64,000 bases of DNA from Phaffia rhodozyma (GCA_014706385.1 JACGZH010000005.1:186001-250000), one strand, 5' to 3'. Numbered from the stretch's first letter, positions 48,410 through 60,344 are shown. Notes: generated by a model from the sequence alone, not told the origin. Program-made: numbers and translations.

Positions 48410-50389
48410 CTAATTCTTCCAAACGATGATGTTCCCGCCCCACGAGACAGCGCCGTACCGACCACGATCGAGTTTGTCAAGCGCCGTCATTTGTTCGGCC
48501 GATAGCTCGAAATCGTACACCGACCCGTTGGAGATGATCCGGTCTTCCTTGGCGGATTTAGGTAGAACGATGAAACTGATAAGGGCAAAGCAGCCAGGTT
48601 GAGATCAGCGGCAGTGGCAGGCAAAAAGAAATAGACTTGCCCCCCCCCCCCCCCCCCCACACACACACACCTCCTCCTCTTCCGTGTGTGTGTATGTGTG
48701 AAACTTGGAAGCGAAACAAAGACGAACCCTTTTTGGAGAGACCACCTGATCATCACCTGGGCTTCTGTCTTGCCAAGCTTCTGAGCGATTCCCGCGATCA
48801 CGGCGTCGTGGAAGTACTCTGCCCGGCCCAACGGACAGTAAGCCTCGACCTCGATCGAGTTTTCCTTGCAGTACTTGACGATCTCCTTGAGCTGGCAGTA
48901 CGGATGGATCTCCAGCTGGTTCACCGCCGGCGCGATCCCCAGGTTGGCAGCCTTGAGCTCTTCGAGGTGCTCGATCCCGTAGTTACTCACCCCGATGCTC
49001 CGGACTTTACCGTCCGAGACGGATTTGATCAACGCTCGGTAGGTGTCTAGTCGTTTTTGGGACCCGCCGAGCTAGATGGATGAACGAAGGTGTGAGCATG
49101 ATCGAACGTGTGTGCGTGTGTGAGCGCGCGCTCAAGGAGGGATGAGAGGGGACGAGTAGAAAGACAGTAGGAACATACAGGATCATGGATTAGAAACAGG
49201 TCAATATATGCTTTAGTGCGCCCAAGCCGCGTTCGAAGGAAAAGAGAGAGAGGGAGAGAGAGAGAGATAAATTTAATATAAAAGAATCAAACGTCAATCA
49301 TAAATCTCCCTAGCTAGCTGGCATCATCAACACCGCCACCACCACCACCGTGATCTCCGGTACGAACAGCAAAAGGAAAGGAAAGGAAAGACTGACAGAC
49401 ACCTAGTTCGTTCAGACTCTGGTCGACTTTGGCTAACGTCTGTTCGTACCCCTGATCTTTCGAGACGATCTTGGAGGCTGATCCGATGCGTAGGACCGAC
49501 AGAAAAAAAAAAGAGAAGAGAAAACAGAACGCCCATCAGCAACGTCCCTCCGAGCTGCTGGAACAGCGCAAAAAGAAAACGAAAAGGAAAGAGAAAGAGG
49601 AAAAGGGAACGAAAGGAGAAGAGCGTACTGATGAAGATCTCGTCCCTAGGTATCCCACTCTCCTGGACACCTGTGCCCACCTCTGTGTGATTTCGGTAGA
49701 TCAGAGCTGTGTCTGCTCATGAGAAAAGGGGTGGTTAGGGAAAGGAAAGGGAAAAGAGAAACCCGGGTACAACATGATCGTTATTGCCAAAGTAGGAAAG
49801 AGTCCCGGGTTCAAAACCAAATATTATTATTTTTCTTTGCTTTAGCGCCGTGTTTCCATCACATGTTTTTTTTTCGTTTCCTTTTCCTTCTCTTGATAGA
49901 AGAAGCACGAAGGATAGAGAGAAGAGAAGGAACCTACCGATATGTCTGTTTGTCGGATCGTTTCGTGGTAGGCCAATGCCGATCGTTCAGACAAGGATCG
50001 GAGACAAGAAAGACAGAAAGAGCGAGCGTGAAAGAAGAAAACCAGATGGTTACCACATGGGAGGACCGAGAACAAGAGTGAGCGTCTGACGGGCACAGGA
50101 TGTATTCTACCCTACCGTCTGCTCGTTCTCTGCCAGGTGGTCGACACGGTGGTGGTCGACGACTATAGCGAGAGAAACAAGACAGAGGGCGAGACCGGAG
50201 GGAGAGAAGAAAGCGAGAAGAAACCCGGAGGGAGGGGAAGGGAAGGGAAAGGACGAACCGATAGCCGGTCTTTAGAGCGGCCACACAAGAGCTCACACAA
50301 TCCTTCTTGTTTTGGTAGACACCAAGACCAAGCCTTGGGATATGGTAACCTGATGATAGCTTGATTGAGGACTGAAGAGTGAGTGCCAT
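48410..50389 (-). CDS. Aldo-keto reductase
   Basis: This is an NADPH-dependent carbonyl reductase of the AKR superfamily. Exon 1 (50389-50259) gives MALTLQSSIKLSSGYHIPRL and VAALKTGY. An 8-nt micro-exon (49938-49945, ACATATCG) supplies RHI and the first base of Asp. Exon 3 (49712-49629) gives TALIYRNHTEVG and GIPRDEIFI, so the catalytic Asp and Tyr are DTALIY. Exon 4 (49477-49403) begins TSKIVSKDQGYEQTLAKV with the catalytic Lys. The next exon reads AYIDLFLIHDP with the catalytic His, then VRSIGVSNYGIEHLEEL, NQLEIHPYCQLKEIVKYCKE, VEAYCPLGRAEYFHDAVIA, and finally FIVLPKSAKEDRI (phosphate-binding KSxxxR) to IIVWKN. All four catalytic residues are present. The substrate is not predictable. One intron holds a 20-base C/G run next to (CA)n (48640-48670). 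Confidence 0.9.
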
Positions 50390-50855
50390 TGTATGGGATG
50401 AATGTATGTATGTATGTATGTACTGTATGTATGTGTGGATGGAGATGCAAGTGAGTGTGGGGTAAACGAAAGAGATGGTGGCCGAGATGAACACCGGCTT
50501 CTGCGGGGGGAGGGGAAAGGCTAAGCGAGGCGGATGACGTAAGGAAGTCGTCGAGAGTGCGCTTGTTATTTACTCTATCTTACTGGTCCGTTTGGTTTGT
50601 TTCTCATAAAGTGTGTCTAAGCAGATGGGTGCAAGTAGATGGGTGCAAGTAGATGGGTGCAAGTAGATGGGTGCAAGTAGATGGGTGCAAGTAGATGGGT
50701 GCAAGTAGATGGATGCAAGCAGAAGGATGTACTCGTAATCAAGATAGCTGGCAAGATGGCATGTTGATATCAATTTCTATGTTGGCGCCAATAAGTTCCT
50801 TTTTTCTCTCTCTCCTCCCTTTCTCTCTCTCTCTCTCTGTGAACCCCCTCCTAGA
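50390..50855. other. Spacer upstream of aldo-keto reductase with minisatellite
   Basis: About 466 bases containing the AKR promoter and the TRP1 3' end, both leftward. It includes (ATGT)n-type repeats at about 50403-50434 and the 14-bp minisatellite at 50623-50730. A (CT)n run at about 50801-50838 lies just past the TRP1 stop. Confidence 0.5.
50623..50730. repeat. 14-bp tandem repeat, about 7.5 copies
   Basis: The unit AGATGGGTGCAAGT is repeated six times perfectly (50623-50706), then once with changes (AGATGGATGCAAGC) and once partially. Perfect copies imply recent expansion. It lies between the AKR promoter and the TRP1 3' end and is not coding. Confidence 0.9.
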
Positions 50856-51191
50856 TCAAGCACGTTTAGCCCTATCGACAAACGCCTTACACCTCGCCCA
50901 GTCCTTACCGACCGCGCCGGTCTCTTTCAACTCGACCCCGCTACTCACATCCACACACCAGGGTCTGACGGCCTTGACGGCCTGCTCGACGTTCTCCTCC
51001 GTCAGGCCGCCGGCGAGGATGATGGGCAGGGCGCTTCCTCCGGTTTCCCTCCCGCTCTCGACCAGATCTCTGGCGACAGACCAATCGAACGTCTCGCCCG
51101 TTCCACCGCCGGAAAGCCCGGCATCGAGGAGGATGTGTCTGTTGAGACCGGTCCTCGTGACGTCGGCTGGCGAGATGATCGGTTTATTCGG

Positions 51192-51255
<64 letters not shown>

Positions 51256-54094
51256 GATGGCGACGGCGACGAAGAAGTTGTCTGGACATGGTGTACTCGG
51301 ATCACGGGTACAGGGATGAACGACGCCCATTCGGCCGGCTCGTGGCCGTGTAGTTGGACGAGGTCGAGCCCGACTTCAGAGACGACAGAGAGAATGTGGG
51401 CGAGCGGCTGGTCTTGGAAGACACCGACGAGGACGGGTTTGCGTGAGGCAGACAGCGCGTCGGCGTGGTGTGTAAACCAACCTTTGGGCTTGTACGGGGA
51501 AGGCGTGGTGGATGAGGAGGAAGTCGCCGGCGGGTTGGCGTACCGAGCGAACCGGACGAGCTGGGCGATCTGGTAAGCGGTCTGAACGGAGACCTGACGT
51601 TTCGAGTTTTCCACAAAGATCATTCCCAACATGTCTGCTCCGGCAGAGATGGCGATCTGGGCGTCTGCTGTCGATCGAATCCCACAGATCTTGACTAGCG
51701 GTGCGCTTGGTGTGGGGGTGGGCGAAGAGGAAGAGGAAGAGGAAGAGGAAGAGGAGGAGGAGGAGGAGGGATGGACCTCGGTGGGAAGATCGAGAAGCTG
51801 CTGAATGAAAAGCTTTGGGTCTTTTGCTCTCATCAGAGACTCACCGACCAAGAGACCCTGAACGCCCTCGTCGAGGTAACCGAGCACGTCCTGTCTACCT
51901 GCGATCCCGCTGAGGGCGATCATGATGGGCTTGTCCTGGCGGCTGGTGCGTTTGAGGACGTCGTTCATCCGGCTGGTCGTGCTCATGTCGACCTCAAAGT
52001 TGTGAAGGTTTCGGTTGTTGACGCCGAGCACTTTTGCGCCTAGCTCGAGCGCCCGTTCGAGCTCGGCCGCGTTGTTGACCTCGACCAGGGGTTCCATCCC
52101 GAGGGCGACGGAGTGGGCGTAGAGCTCGGCGAGGAGCTGTGGGGTGAGCATGGCGACGATGAGGAGGACGGTGTCTGCGCCGTAGAATCTGGCTTCGTCG
52201 ATCTGGTAGGTCGAGAGGACAAAGTCCTTGCGGAGCACGGCCGGCCGGTTTGGCAACTCGCCCAGCGCGGTCCTGACTGCGAGCATGTCGACGAGGGAGC
52301 CTTTGAACCAGGTCGGCTCGGTCAGCACCGAGATCACGCTCGCGCCGGCGTGGGCGTAGAGGAGCGCCTGGGAGGGCGCGTTGGTGTCTGGGGCGATGTC
52401 ACCCTTGGAGGGCGACGCTCGTTTGACCTCGGCCAGGATGGCTGGCAGGGGAGCTGACTGGAGCAACCGGGGGACGAGCGGGATCAACGGTGGGGCGAGC
52501 TCGAGGGACAGATGGGTCTTTAGCTGTGCGGGCGTGGTGGACAGATGGGAGCTTGCCGAGTCGACGTCCAACAGACGTTGGGCGTGGATCTGGGTGAGGA
52601 TCGTCGGCAACGGGGCCGGGGCGGGGGTGGGGGCGGGGGTGGGAGCAGGAGTAGGAGCAGGAGTGAGAGCAGGAGTGAGAGTAGCGGTGGACGAGGAGAG
52701 GCGGGGGGAAGAGGCGGGGGCGGAGGCGGAGGCGGGGGTGCTGGCAGGAGTGGGTTCGACCTTGACGTCTTCGCCATGGGTCTGTTGGTCAACCTGTTTA
52801 ACGAGCTTGGGGGTGTCTACGCCGTCGATGTCTGATCTAATGCCAAACTCTGGGCAGTCTGACCATTTGCCGCCGTGCATGTCGAGAAAGTTTTTGACGA
52901 GTTCCATTCCGCCCTCGCTCAGGACGGACTCTGGGTGGTACTGGACGGCCTCTACGGTGTAGACCCGGTGTCGGACGCCCATGACGACGCCGGACTGGGT
53001 GGTGGTGGATGTGACCTGGAGTTCGGCCGGGAGGTTGAGGACCTTTGTGGCGAGGGAGTGGTACCGGACGGACTTTAGGTTCTGGGGGAGCGATCGGAAG
53101 AGGCCCCGTCCGTCGTGGGTAACCAACGAGGTCTTTCCGTGGACGATCTCTCCTGCGTATTCGATCTTTTTTTTTTTTGGGGGGGGGGGGGGGGGAATTG
53201 TTAGTAAAGGAGAGAGGGAGAGGGAGGAGGAGAGAGAAAGGATTAAGGAAAGGGAGAGCTCACTTCTCCTCCGAGGACGTCGACCAAGCATTCGAGACCC
53301 ATACAGATTCCGAGCAGAGGGACCTGGGGAAAGGCGGGGGGGAGGAAGAGCAGAGCAGAGTAAAGAAGGGCAGAGATCAGAGACATGATGACGATACATG
53401 CACACACAGCTAAAGCAGGATACATACCTTTCCAAAGGCCCAAAGGATGGCTTGTCGGCTGATGCCGGATTCGTGTCTGGGATGGCCTGGTCCGGGAGAG
53501 ATGACGATATTTTTGAGTTGTCCGGCTTGGAGGTATGCCTGTGGGAGTTGGACGAGGGAAAGCAGAGCAGAGCAGAGGAAAGCAGAGCAGAGCAGAGGAA
53601 AGTAGAGCAGAGGAAAGCAGAGCAGAGCAGAGGAAAGTAGAGCAGAGGAAAGCAGAGCAGAGCAAAGCAAAGCAAAGTAAAGGAGAAGGAGAGATCGTCA
53701 GGATGCTGTTCAAGAACACACACAAACACACAGAGGAGAAAGAAGACTACGAAGGATACAGAAGTCGCAAAGACTATTACGCGGGCAAGAAAGAAAGAAA
53801 AAGGAAGGACATACATCAAGATCATCGAGAGAGATCTCGTCGTTCCTGACGACCTTGACGTGTGCGCCAGACTGTTCGAGGTACTGGTAGATGTTGTGGG
53901 TGAACGAGTCGTAGTTGTCGATCATCAGGGTGAACCCGTGAGGGAACCTTTTTTTTTTTTTTTTTTTTTTAAAAAAAAAGGGAAGAGGGGGGGTTGAGGA
54001 AAGAAAAGTGAGTAAGAATGAATGGAAACGAATAGCATGTAGATAAATGAATAAAGCAAGAGAGAACCTACTGCTGGGTGGTATCGTGTACCAT
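50856..54094 (-). CDS. TRP1: Trifunctional tryptophan enzyme (GATase-IGPS-PRAI)
   Basis: One polypeptide carries the glutamine amidotransferase of anthranilate synthase, indole-3-glycerol-phosphate synthase and phosphoribosylanthranilate isomerase. The short first exon (MVHDTTQ) ends at about 54072. GATase follows: [54 protein letters not shown] with the nucleophile Cys in GICMG, and [11 protein letters not shown] with the His/Glu pair. A Pro/Ala-rich linker leads to [82 protein letters not shown] and [17 protein letters not shown] follows a poly-Ser linker: [80 protein letters not shown] and [17 protein letters not shown] Thr/Ser run interrupts PRAI before HILLDAG. Order and fusion match the fungal TRP1/trpC protein. 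Confidence 0.95.
51190..51256. repeat. Trinucleotide repeat coding for Thr/Ser run inside PRAI
   Basis: A (GAT)n then (GTT)n run on the + strand, read on the - strand as ACA/ATC-type codons for a run of Thr then Ser within the isomerase domain of TRP1. It stays in frame and falls in a surface loop between VIRVHHV and HILLDAG. Confidence 0.8.
53561..53680. repeat. AGCAGAG(AGGAA)-type minisatellite in a TRP1 intron
   Basis: Short imperfect repeats of agcagagcagaggaa(a/g) fill about 120 bases of a TRP1 intron between the SPGPGHP exon and the first GATase exon. On the transcribed strand this is a CTCTGCTCTGCTTTCC pyrimidine tract. Confidence 0.75.
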
Positions 54095-55368
54095 GATATG
54101 TTCTTACTGTCTTTTCCCTTTTGCTCTTTGAGGATAGCCAAGGAAGGTATGCAGAGAGAGAGTGAAGGTAGAGAGAGAGGGGGAGAGAGGGAGAGGGAGA
54201 AAAAGGTCGAGAGAAGATCGGAGGGAAATAAATTGGCGGGGGGGGGAGGGCGAAAAAGAAGGCGGCCAGAAAAATGACTAGGCGGGTGTGTTTGTGGGGG
54301 GGGGGGGGGATTTGTACTAGGGGGTTGTATTAGGGGGGTGTATTAGGGGGGTGTATTAGGGGGTTGTACTAGAGAATGCAATAGAGAATGCAATAGAGAA
54401 TATACTAGGGAATCCAATAGAAAGCGTGTTGGACAATCTATTAGGCCGATGATTAGCCAAGTGACTACAGAGATCGACAGAGATCGCCACAGGATGCACT
54501 ACAGAACGCATTAGGGAACACATTAGGGAACGCACTACAAATTCTATCGAACCGCCTAATACAGCGATCAATAGAAACAGTTTCTATTGGACACTACAAA
54601 CATTCCCTAGTCTTTTTCTTTTTTTTCTTTTTCCCTTGATCTCTTCCTGTCTTCCTCGCTTCCCTGCGTTTGTCCCCGGTGCATCCAGCGAGATCGAGTG
54701 CGTGTGTGTGCTCTTTCTCTTCTGTTCTTTCTCTCTTCTGTTCTTTCTCTCTTCTGTTCTTTCTCCTCTGCTCTCTCTTCTCTCGCTCCTCTTCTCTCCC
54801 CTCCTTCTCACGAGGCGCCGAGCGATAAAAGATGGGAGTCTGCGCTCTCCAGATCACGTGACTGCTACCCCTAACTCCCCTCTTCCTTCTTAGGGTTAAC
54901 CCCCCTTGCACTCCCTCTTCTTCTTCTTCTTCTTCTCCCCCCGTTTTTTCGTCATCTCGTTCGGTTTCTCTCTCCCTCGTCCTTCTTTGACTCCCCCCCT
55001 CGAGGAAGAAAGCAAGATAGAGAGGAAGAGAGAGAGACAGATAGATAGGTAGATAGAAACAACCAAGCATAATCCCACACTCCCACTCCCACACACACAC
55101 CTTCCCCCAAAAGCAACTTTTCCCGCTCGCCCTCTGTACTTGGTTCACAGTCGGCCGGCAGTCAAGTCTCCCAGTCGTCCAACCTCATCCTGGTGGTATC
55201 CCTCCAACCGCCTTCCTCTTCCTCTTCCTCTTCCTCCTCCTCCTCCTTCTGCTCCCCCTCCCCCTCCTCTTGCTCCCCCTCCCCCTCCTCTTGCTCCCCC
55301 TCCCCCTCCTCCTCTTCTTTCGTGCTCTCGCCCCCTTCTATCCTAGCCTCTCACCCTCCCTGCCACAG
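54095..55368. promoter_or_regulatory. Divergent promoter region, TRP1 / mitochondrial ABC transporter, repeat-rich
   Basis: About 1.27 kb. Purine runs lie near TRP1, followed by G-runs (54298-54309), the TTAGGGG-type array (54306-54374), scattered related AAT/TAG motifs to about 54560, and (TTCTTTCTCTC)n near 54715-54770. TCACGTGAC is at 54854-54862. A 21-24-bp CT-rich tandem repeat (cttgctccccctccccctcct) at about 55247-55315 lies in the probable 5' leader of the transporter. Open frames here are low-complexity artefacts. Confidence 0.5.
54306..54374. repeat. TTAGGGG(G)-core tandem array
   Basis: Five imperfect units of 12-14 bp with the pattern T(T)GTA(T/C)TAGGGGG(G) at about 54312-54371. 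Degenerate relatives (AGAGAATGCAAT, ATTAGGGAAC) continue to about 54540. The core equals the TTAGGGGG telomere repeat known from some basidiomycetes (Cryptococcus), but the spacing with GTA makes it a minisatellite rather than a telomere. Confidence 0.7.
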
Positions 55369-58300
55369 ATGGTGATAGCTCGATCACTCTCTGCCCTCGC
55401 AGGTTGTCCCTCGAGGGCCTCCCTCCTGGGCTCCATCGGCAGCCGGCCGACAAGCCTATACTCCAGTAAGGCTTTCTTTTCTTCCTCCTTCTCCTTCTCC
55501 TCCTCCTTCACATTCACCCTCTCCTCCTCCTTCGTCTGCTCCTCTCATGATCATGATCACCCAAGACTCATCATGCTGCTCTTCTCCCCCTCCCCCTCTT
55601 CTCAGAAAGTATCCCCTCCACCAAACCCCCGTTCTCCCTCCGATCGACCTCGCGGCTGGCAAACCCGACGTCGAGCAGCTCTTTCCGAACCGATCTCTCT
55701 CTCTCGTCCTCCCCCCGTCCGATCCCTCTACCCTTGGCTTCCTCTCGTCTATCAAACATAATACACCTCCGTCGGCAGCTCACCACTACGCCCGTATCCC
55801 TCTCCTCCTCCTCCTCCTCCCCCTCCTCTCGGTCAACAGCAGCAGCAGCAACAACAACTACGTTCTCCTCATCCCCACCATCACCACAGCCGCCATCACC
55901 GTCACCACCGCAAACACAACCACCACCACCACCCCCGCTAACCTCCACGGCGGCCAGCTCGGCAACATCGATCGTCCAACCGTCAGCGTCCGACTCGACC
56001 ATAAAGAAAGGCCCTCTCGCCCGGATCCTTCCCTCCTCGATCGGGCTAAACAAAGAAACCTCGTCGTCCATCCGAAAATTACTCGAGCTCGCCCGACCAG
56101 AGAGAAGGACGATCAACATCGCGATCGGTCTCTTGTTCGTTAGCAGTTGTATCAGCATGTCCGTCCCACTCACCATCGGAAAGCTCATCGACTTTTTCTC
56201 AAATCCCGAGAGTGTAAGTCTGAATTCTCCTTTTTTTCCTTCTTCTCTTTCTTTCCTTGCTCTCTCTCTCTCTCTGAAACCATCATTGACACAATTTCCC
56301 CCCCTCTCTCTCTCTCTCTCTCTCGCTCGCTCGTTCCACACCTCTACCTCCCTCCCCCCTCCCCCCCCAAAAAATAAATAAAAATAAAACAGACCTCATT
56401 CCTGGGAATGTCGTTCCCCGTCGCAGCCTCCGTCCTCACAGGATTCTTCATCATCGGCGCTGCCACCAATGCCGGGCGAGCATTCCTAATGAGACTCTCC
56501 GGTCAGCGAATCATCGCTCGTGTCAGAAACGAAGCCTACAAAAATATCCTCAGACAGGAGGTCGAATATGCCGACAGAGGAACGGGTGACATTCTTTCTC
56601 GCTTGGGCAGGTCGGTCTCTCTCTCTTTTACTTTGAAAGAGCGCATTCATATAATCAGCAGCCACCGTCCTTACTCTCTCTTTCCCTCCTCTCTTTCCCT
56701 CCCTCACACAAACAGTGACACAACCATCGTGGGAGAGAGTGTGACAAGCAACCTGAGTGACGGTCTAAGAGCCATGATTTCTGCCTTGGTTGGAGGTAAG
56801 TTCCAATCCAGTCTCCCTCCGCGCTCGACCGCGTGTCTCTCTCTCTCTCCCTCTCCCTCTTCTCTTTCCTCGTAATAATTTTACACAACCGCTGACACCA
56901 CGGCAACACGTTCCTAGTCGGAGCCATGGTCTACATCTCCACAAAACTCACGCTCGTCATGCTCGCCGTCGTCCCCCCGGTCTCTCTCGGTGCTGTATGT
57001 TCACCCTCACTCACAATCCGTCTTGTCAAACCACATGCGCCCATCAGCTTATGTTTCGTCGTTATCTCGTTGTCTTTCTCCTCCCTCGCGCTCGCTCGCT
57101 CGCTTCGCTCATAGGTGTTCTACGGTCGGTACCTCCGAAGTCTGTCCAAGCAGACCCAAGAGGCTCTGGGAGATATGACAAAGGTAGACAGCTCTCCCGA
57201 TTCGGTTCACATCTACAGCTCAAAACAGACAGACTAACCGACCGGCTCCCCCCCTTCCCCTTCTCTTTTCCCTTCGTGCCATCCATCCCGCGCTAGGTCG
57301 CAGAGGAAAAGTTGTCGGCTTACAGGACGGTGACCGCTTTCAACACACAGTGCGTCAAACATACTTCCCCATGGCTTATCATCTGCGCGCTGACATATCG
57401 TCTGGTTTCTTCCCCCCCCCCCCCCTTCCTCTCTCAACAGAAAGACCGAGGCAGATTCGTTCTCTAAAAAGGTAGACGGCGTCCTCCAGCTCGCTCGAAA
57501 GGAAGCGATGGCGAGTGGGATCTTTTTCGGTGGGACCGGTCTGACCGGAAACCTGACCATGTTGTGTCTTCTCGGATACGGTCAGTCTACCCACATCCGT
57601 GTATTTGAAACGAGGATGGAGAGCAAGAAAAACAAAGGGAACGACAAGACTGATTCCAATTTTGCTCTTTGCGTTCTGTCCTTGACCCTTAACCTTTCAC
57701 CTTTCACCCTTCGCTCTTCCCTCATCCCCTCTCTCCCTCACAACAGGTGGACATTTGGTATCTCTAGGAGAGATCAGCGTCGGTAGCTTGACGAGTCTAC
57801 TGATTTACACCGGGTACGTTCCCCTTCCGTTGTGTGCAGGCTATTTCACCATAACAAAAGAACAGGCCTCTCAACATGAACACCGTTGTGTTCCTTCTTG
57901 AACAGTTACGTCGGAGGATCGGTTTCCGGCCTCACCGGTTTCTTCACCGGTCTCATGAAAGGCGTCGGCGCTGGGTCCAGAGTGTTTGAGCTCCTCGACA
58001 GAGTCCCTGCCATCAAGACGGACGTGGGATCCGTCCTGCCTAGTTCGAGAAACGGCGACATCGTGTTCGAGGCCGTCGACTTTGCTTATCCGTCCAGGAA
58101 GAACGCGCCCGTGCTCCAGAAGGTCGATCTCCGAATCGAACAGGGAACCAGCGTGGCCATCGTGTAAGTCTTCTCTTTTTCCCATCATCATCATCATCAT
58201 CTTCTTCTTCTTCTACTCGTTTCTCGAGGCACCAAACACTGGGCGCCGGGTACTTGAGAGCAACAAGAAAAGTCAGTTAACGCTCGGTTGTCGTCTCCTT

Positions 58301-59723
58301 TTGGGTCATCCTAAAGTGGTCCGTCCGGAAGCGGAAAGTCCTCGATCCACGCATTGCTTTTGAGGTATTACGATCCCGAGTCTGGTGTAGTCACCTTTGA
58401 CGGAGAAGGTCAGTTCTATCTTTCTTCTCCTTCAGTCTCCAATAATAATAATAATAATAATAATAATAAGAAAAACCTCAAACTCACTCTCGTCTGTCCT
58501 TTCGGCGCATACCAACGACCAGATATCCGGAACTTTACCACCACGTCCTGGAGAAACAAACTGGGCATCGTCCCACAGGACCCGCCGTTGTTCACCGGGA
58601 CGATTGCGGAGAACATCTCGTACGGCACACCAGAGGCTTCAGAGGCAGACATTCTAAGGGCGGCGAAGCAGGCGAACTGTGATTTCATCTTTGGTCTCCC
58701 AGAGGGCTTGAGCACTCAGAGTTCGTCCATCCTTTTTTATTTTTTTATTCTCGTTTTGATTCCCAACTTTTTTCTTGCTCACGAGAGACGATGCGTCAGA
58801 ACAAGGAGCTAACCAAGAAGTGGTTTTGACGATCCAAAAAAACAATTTTCCTTCTCCCCTCCCCCCCCCCTTTCAGTCGGCAAGGCCAGCTTGAGTGGTG
58901 GTCAGAAACAGAGGATCTCGATCGCCAGAGCGTTACTCAGGAACCCTTCAGTCTTGCTTCTCGATGAGTACGTCGCTCCGCCTTCTTTTTTCCTTTATTT
59001 AATGTGTTGTCTCATCGACCCGAGAGTCTTTCGGTTGACCGACCTTTCTTTTCTCTTTTCTCCCCTCTGCCAACGTTGTGACTTGTAGAGCTACGTCTGC
59101 TTTGGATTCTGCTGCCGAGCATCAGGTGCGACTCTCTAATCCTCTATTGTCACCACTCTCTGTTTCCCCTATCCAGTCCCTCTCTGCTAACTCACTCTAT
59201 CTTTTTCACTTCATCCCTCCAAGGTCAACCAAGCGATCTCGAGTATCCTCGCAAAATCATCGATCACCGTCATCCTGGTCGCCCATCGGCTGAGTTCCAT
59301 CAGCCAGGCGGAGCGGGTGATCGTGCTCGAGAACGGACGGGTCACCGAGGAGGGTCTTTACGCTGATCTCGTATGTTTCTCCTCTCTTTCTTTCTCGTAT
59401 TTTCTTTTCCTCTGAGAGTGTGTACGCTCAAGTCGTTGACATCTCCAACTCGTGAAACACACACACACACACACACACTCTCTCTCTCTTTTTATATCTG
59501 GACAACACCCAACCAGTCGACAAGAGAAAACTCGAGGTTCAGAGATCTTATGGCCGCTCAACTGGCACTCGAAGGTCGTCGGCCTGCCGTGTCCTCAAAG
59601 GCTTTTCTAGAATCTGCTTTGACAGAGGCCGAGGCCGAGAAGGAGGGAACCGAGGAGAGCACGGTGTCGGTCGAGGTTCCGACCGGGAAGCCCGAGAAGG
59701 GTAGACAGACCGCTTCACTTTGA
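55369..59723 (+). CDS. MDL1: Mitochondrial half-ABC transporter, Mdl1/ABCB10 type
   Basis: This is an inner-membrane ABC exporter; yeast Mdl1 exports peptides from the matrix. Exon 1 (55369-55464) starts [20 protein letters not shown]; exon 2 from 55606 continues [20 protein letters not shown], so a long basic Ser/Arg presequence precedes a Pro/Thr-rich stretch. The membrane domain begins near [20 protein letters not shown] and runs through [59 protein letters not shown] and [20 protein letters not shown]. The ATPase has [10 protein letters not shown] (Walker A, after an intron), [20 protein letters not shown] (Q-loop), [17 protein letters not shown] (signature), [14 protein letters not shown] (Walker B, split after DE) and [11 protein letters not shown] (H-loop). 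It ends KGRQTASL. Many introns are filled with C- and CT-runs. Assignment to Mdl1 rather than Mdl2 is uncertain. Confidence 0.9.
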
Positions 59724-60344
59724 TTAAATAAAAAGAAAGAAAAGGAAAAGAAAATGAAAGAAAGGGCGGGCAGAGTGAACAGTAGAGAGTAGAGAGCAGA
59801 CGGTCTTTTACTCTACTCTTTCTTTTCTTCCTTCTTGAATTGCATTACATTCGATCGCAACGTGGGCCTACGACTGAGTTTTTGTATTTTGTTTTTATTT
59901 TCCACAAAAAAAAAAGAAGAGAAAACAATACTGAATTCAAAGTTACAACTGCTACCCTTGTCTCCTTGTCTCCTTCTCTCTTTCTTTTCATTCCTTTTCT
60001 TTCTTCATTTTCTTGTTTCCTTCTTTCTCTCTTTTCTTTCTTTTCTTTGGTGAATACTATTATTATCGTGTGGGGTTTCTCTGTGCATGTTTCATAGATG
60101 ATGATCGTCCGTCCGGCTATTTCCACGTGCAAAGCGCGGGGAAGGTCTGAAAGGAAAGAAACGAGACCAGATCACGGCCGGAAGAGGAAAGGGATGGGTC
60201 GGTTGGATCTGAGACGGACATTTGTTTTCCCCCCTTCGATCTGCCTCGCTCGTTCATTCGAGAAACCGATCAGCAAGGAAGAAAGCGAGAGAGAGAAACA
60301 AAATACAACAACGAGCGAGTGAAGAAGGAGGAGGAGGAGGAGGA

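Noticed and set aside
50113..50165. A frame reading VDHLAENEQT upstream of the AKR body, which looked like the expected HIDxAxxYENEQ exon
   Set aside because: It cannot be joined in phase to exon 1 (donor after TAT CG) and it lacks the catalytic Tyr. The 8-nt exon at 49938-49945 plus the exon at 49629-49712 gives the full motif in phase.
54306..54374. An actual telomere end or chromosome-fusion point
   Set aside because: Units are 12-14 bp with interposed GTA, only five copies, and unique genes flank both sides; at most a telomere-like minisatellite.
54594..55148. A Lys/Arg/Glu-rich frame on the - strand upstream of the ABC transporter
   Set aside because: It reads through CT-repeat DNA; residues are those of purine-repeat codons.
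55734..55800. A start at 55734 ([19 protein letters not shown]) as an independent N-terminus of the ABC transporter
   Set aside because: The codon there is TTG, not ATG. The frame is open upstream to 55606 and joins in phase to the exon that starts with ATG at 55369.
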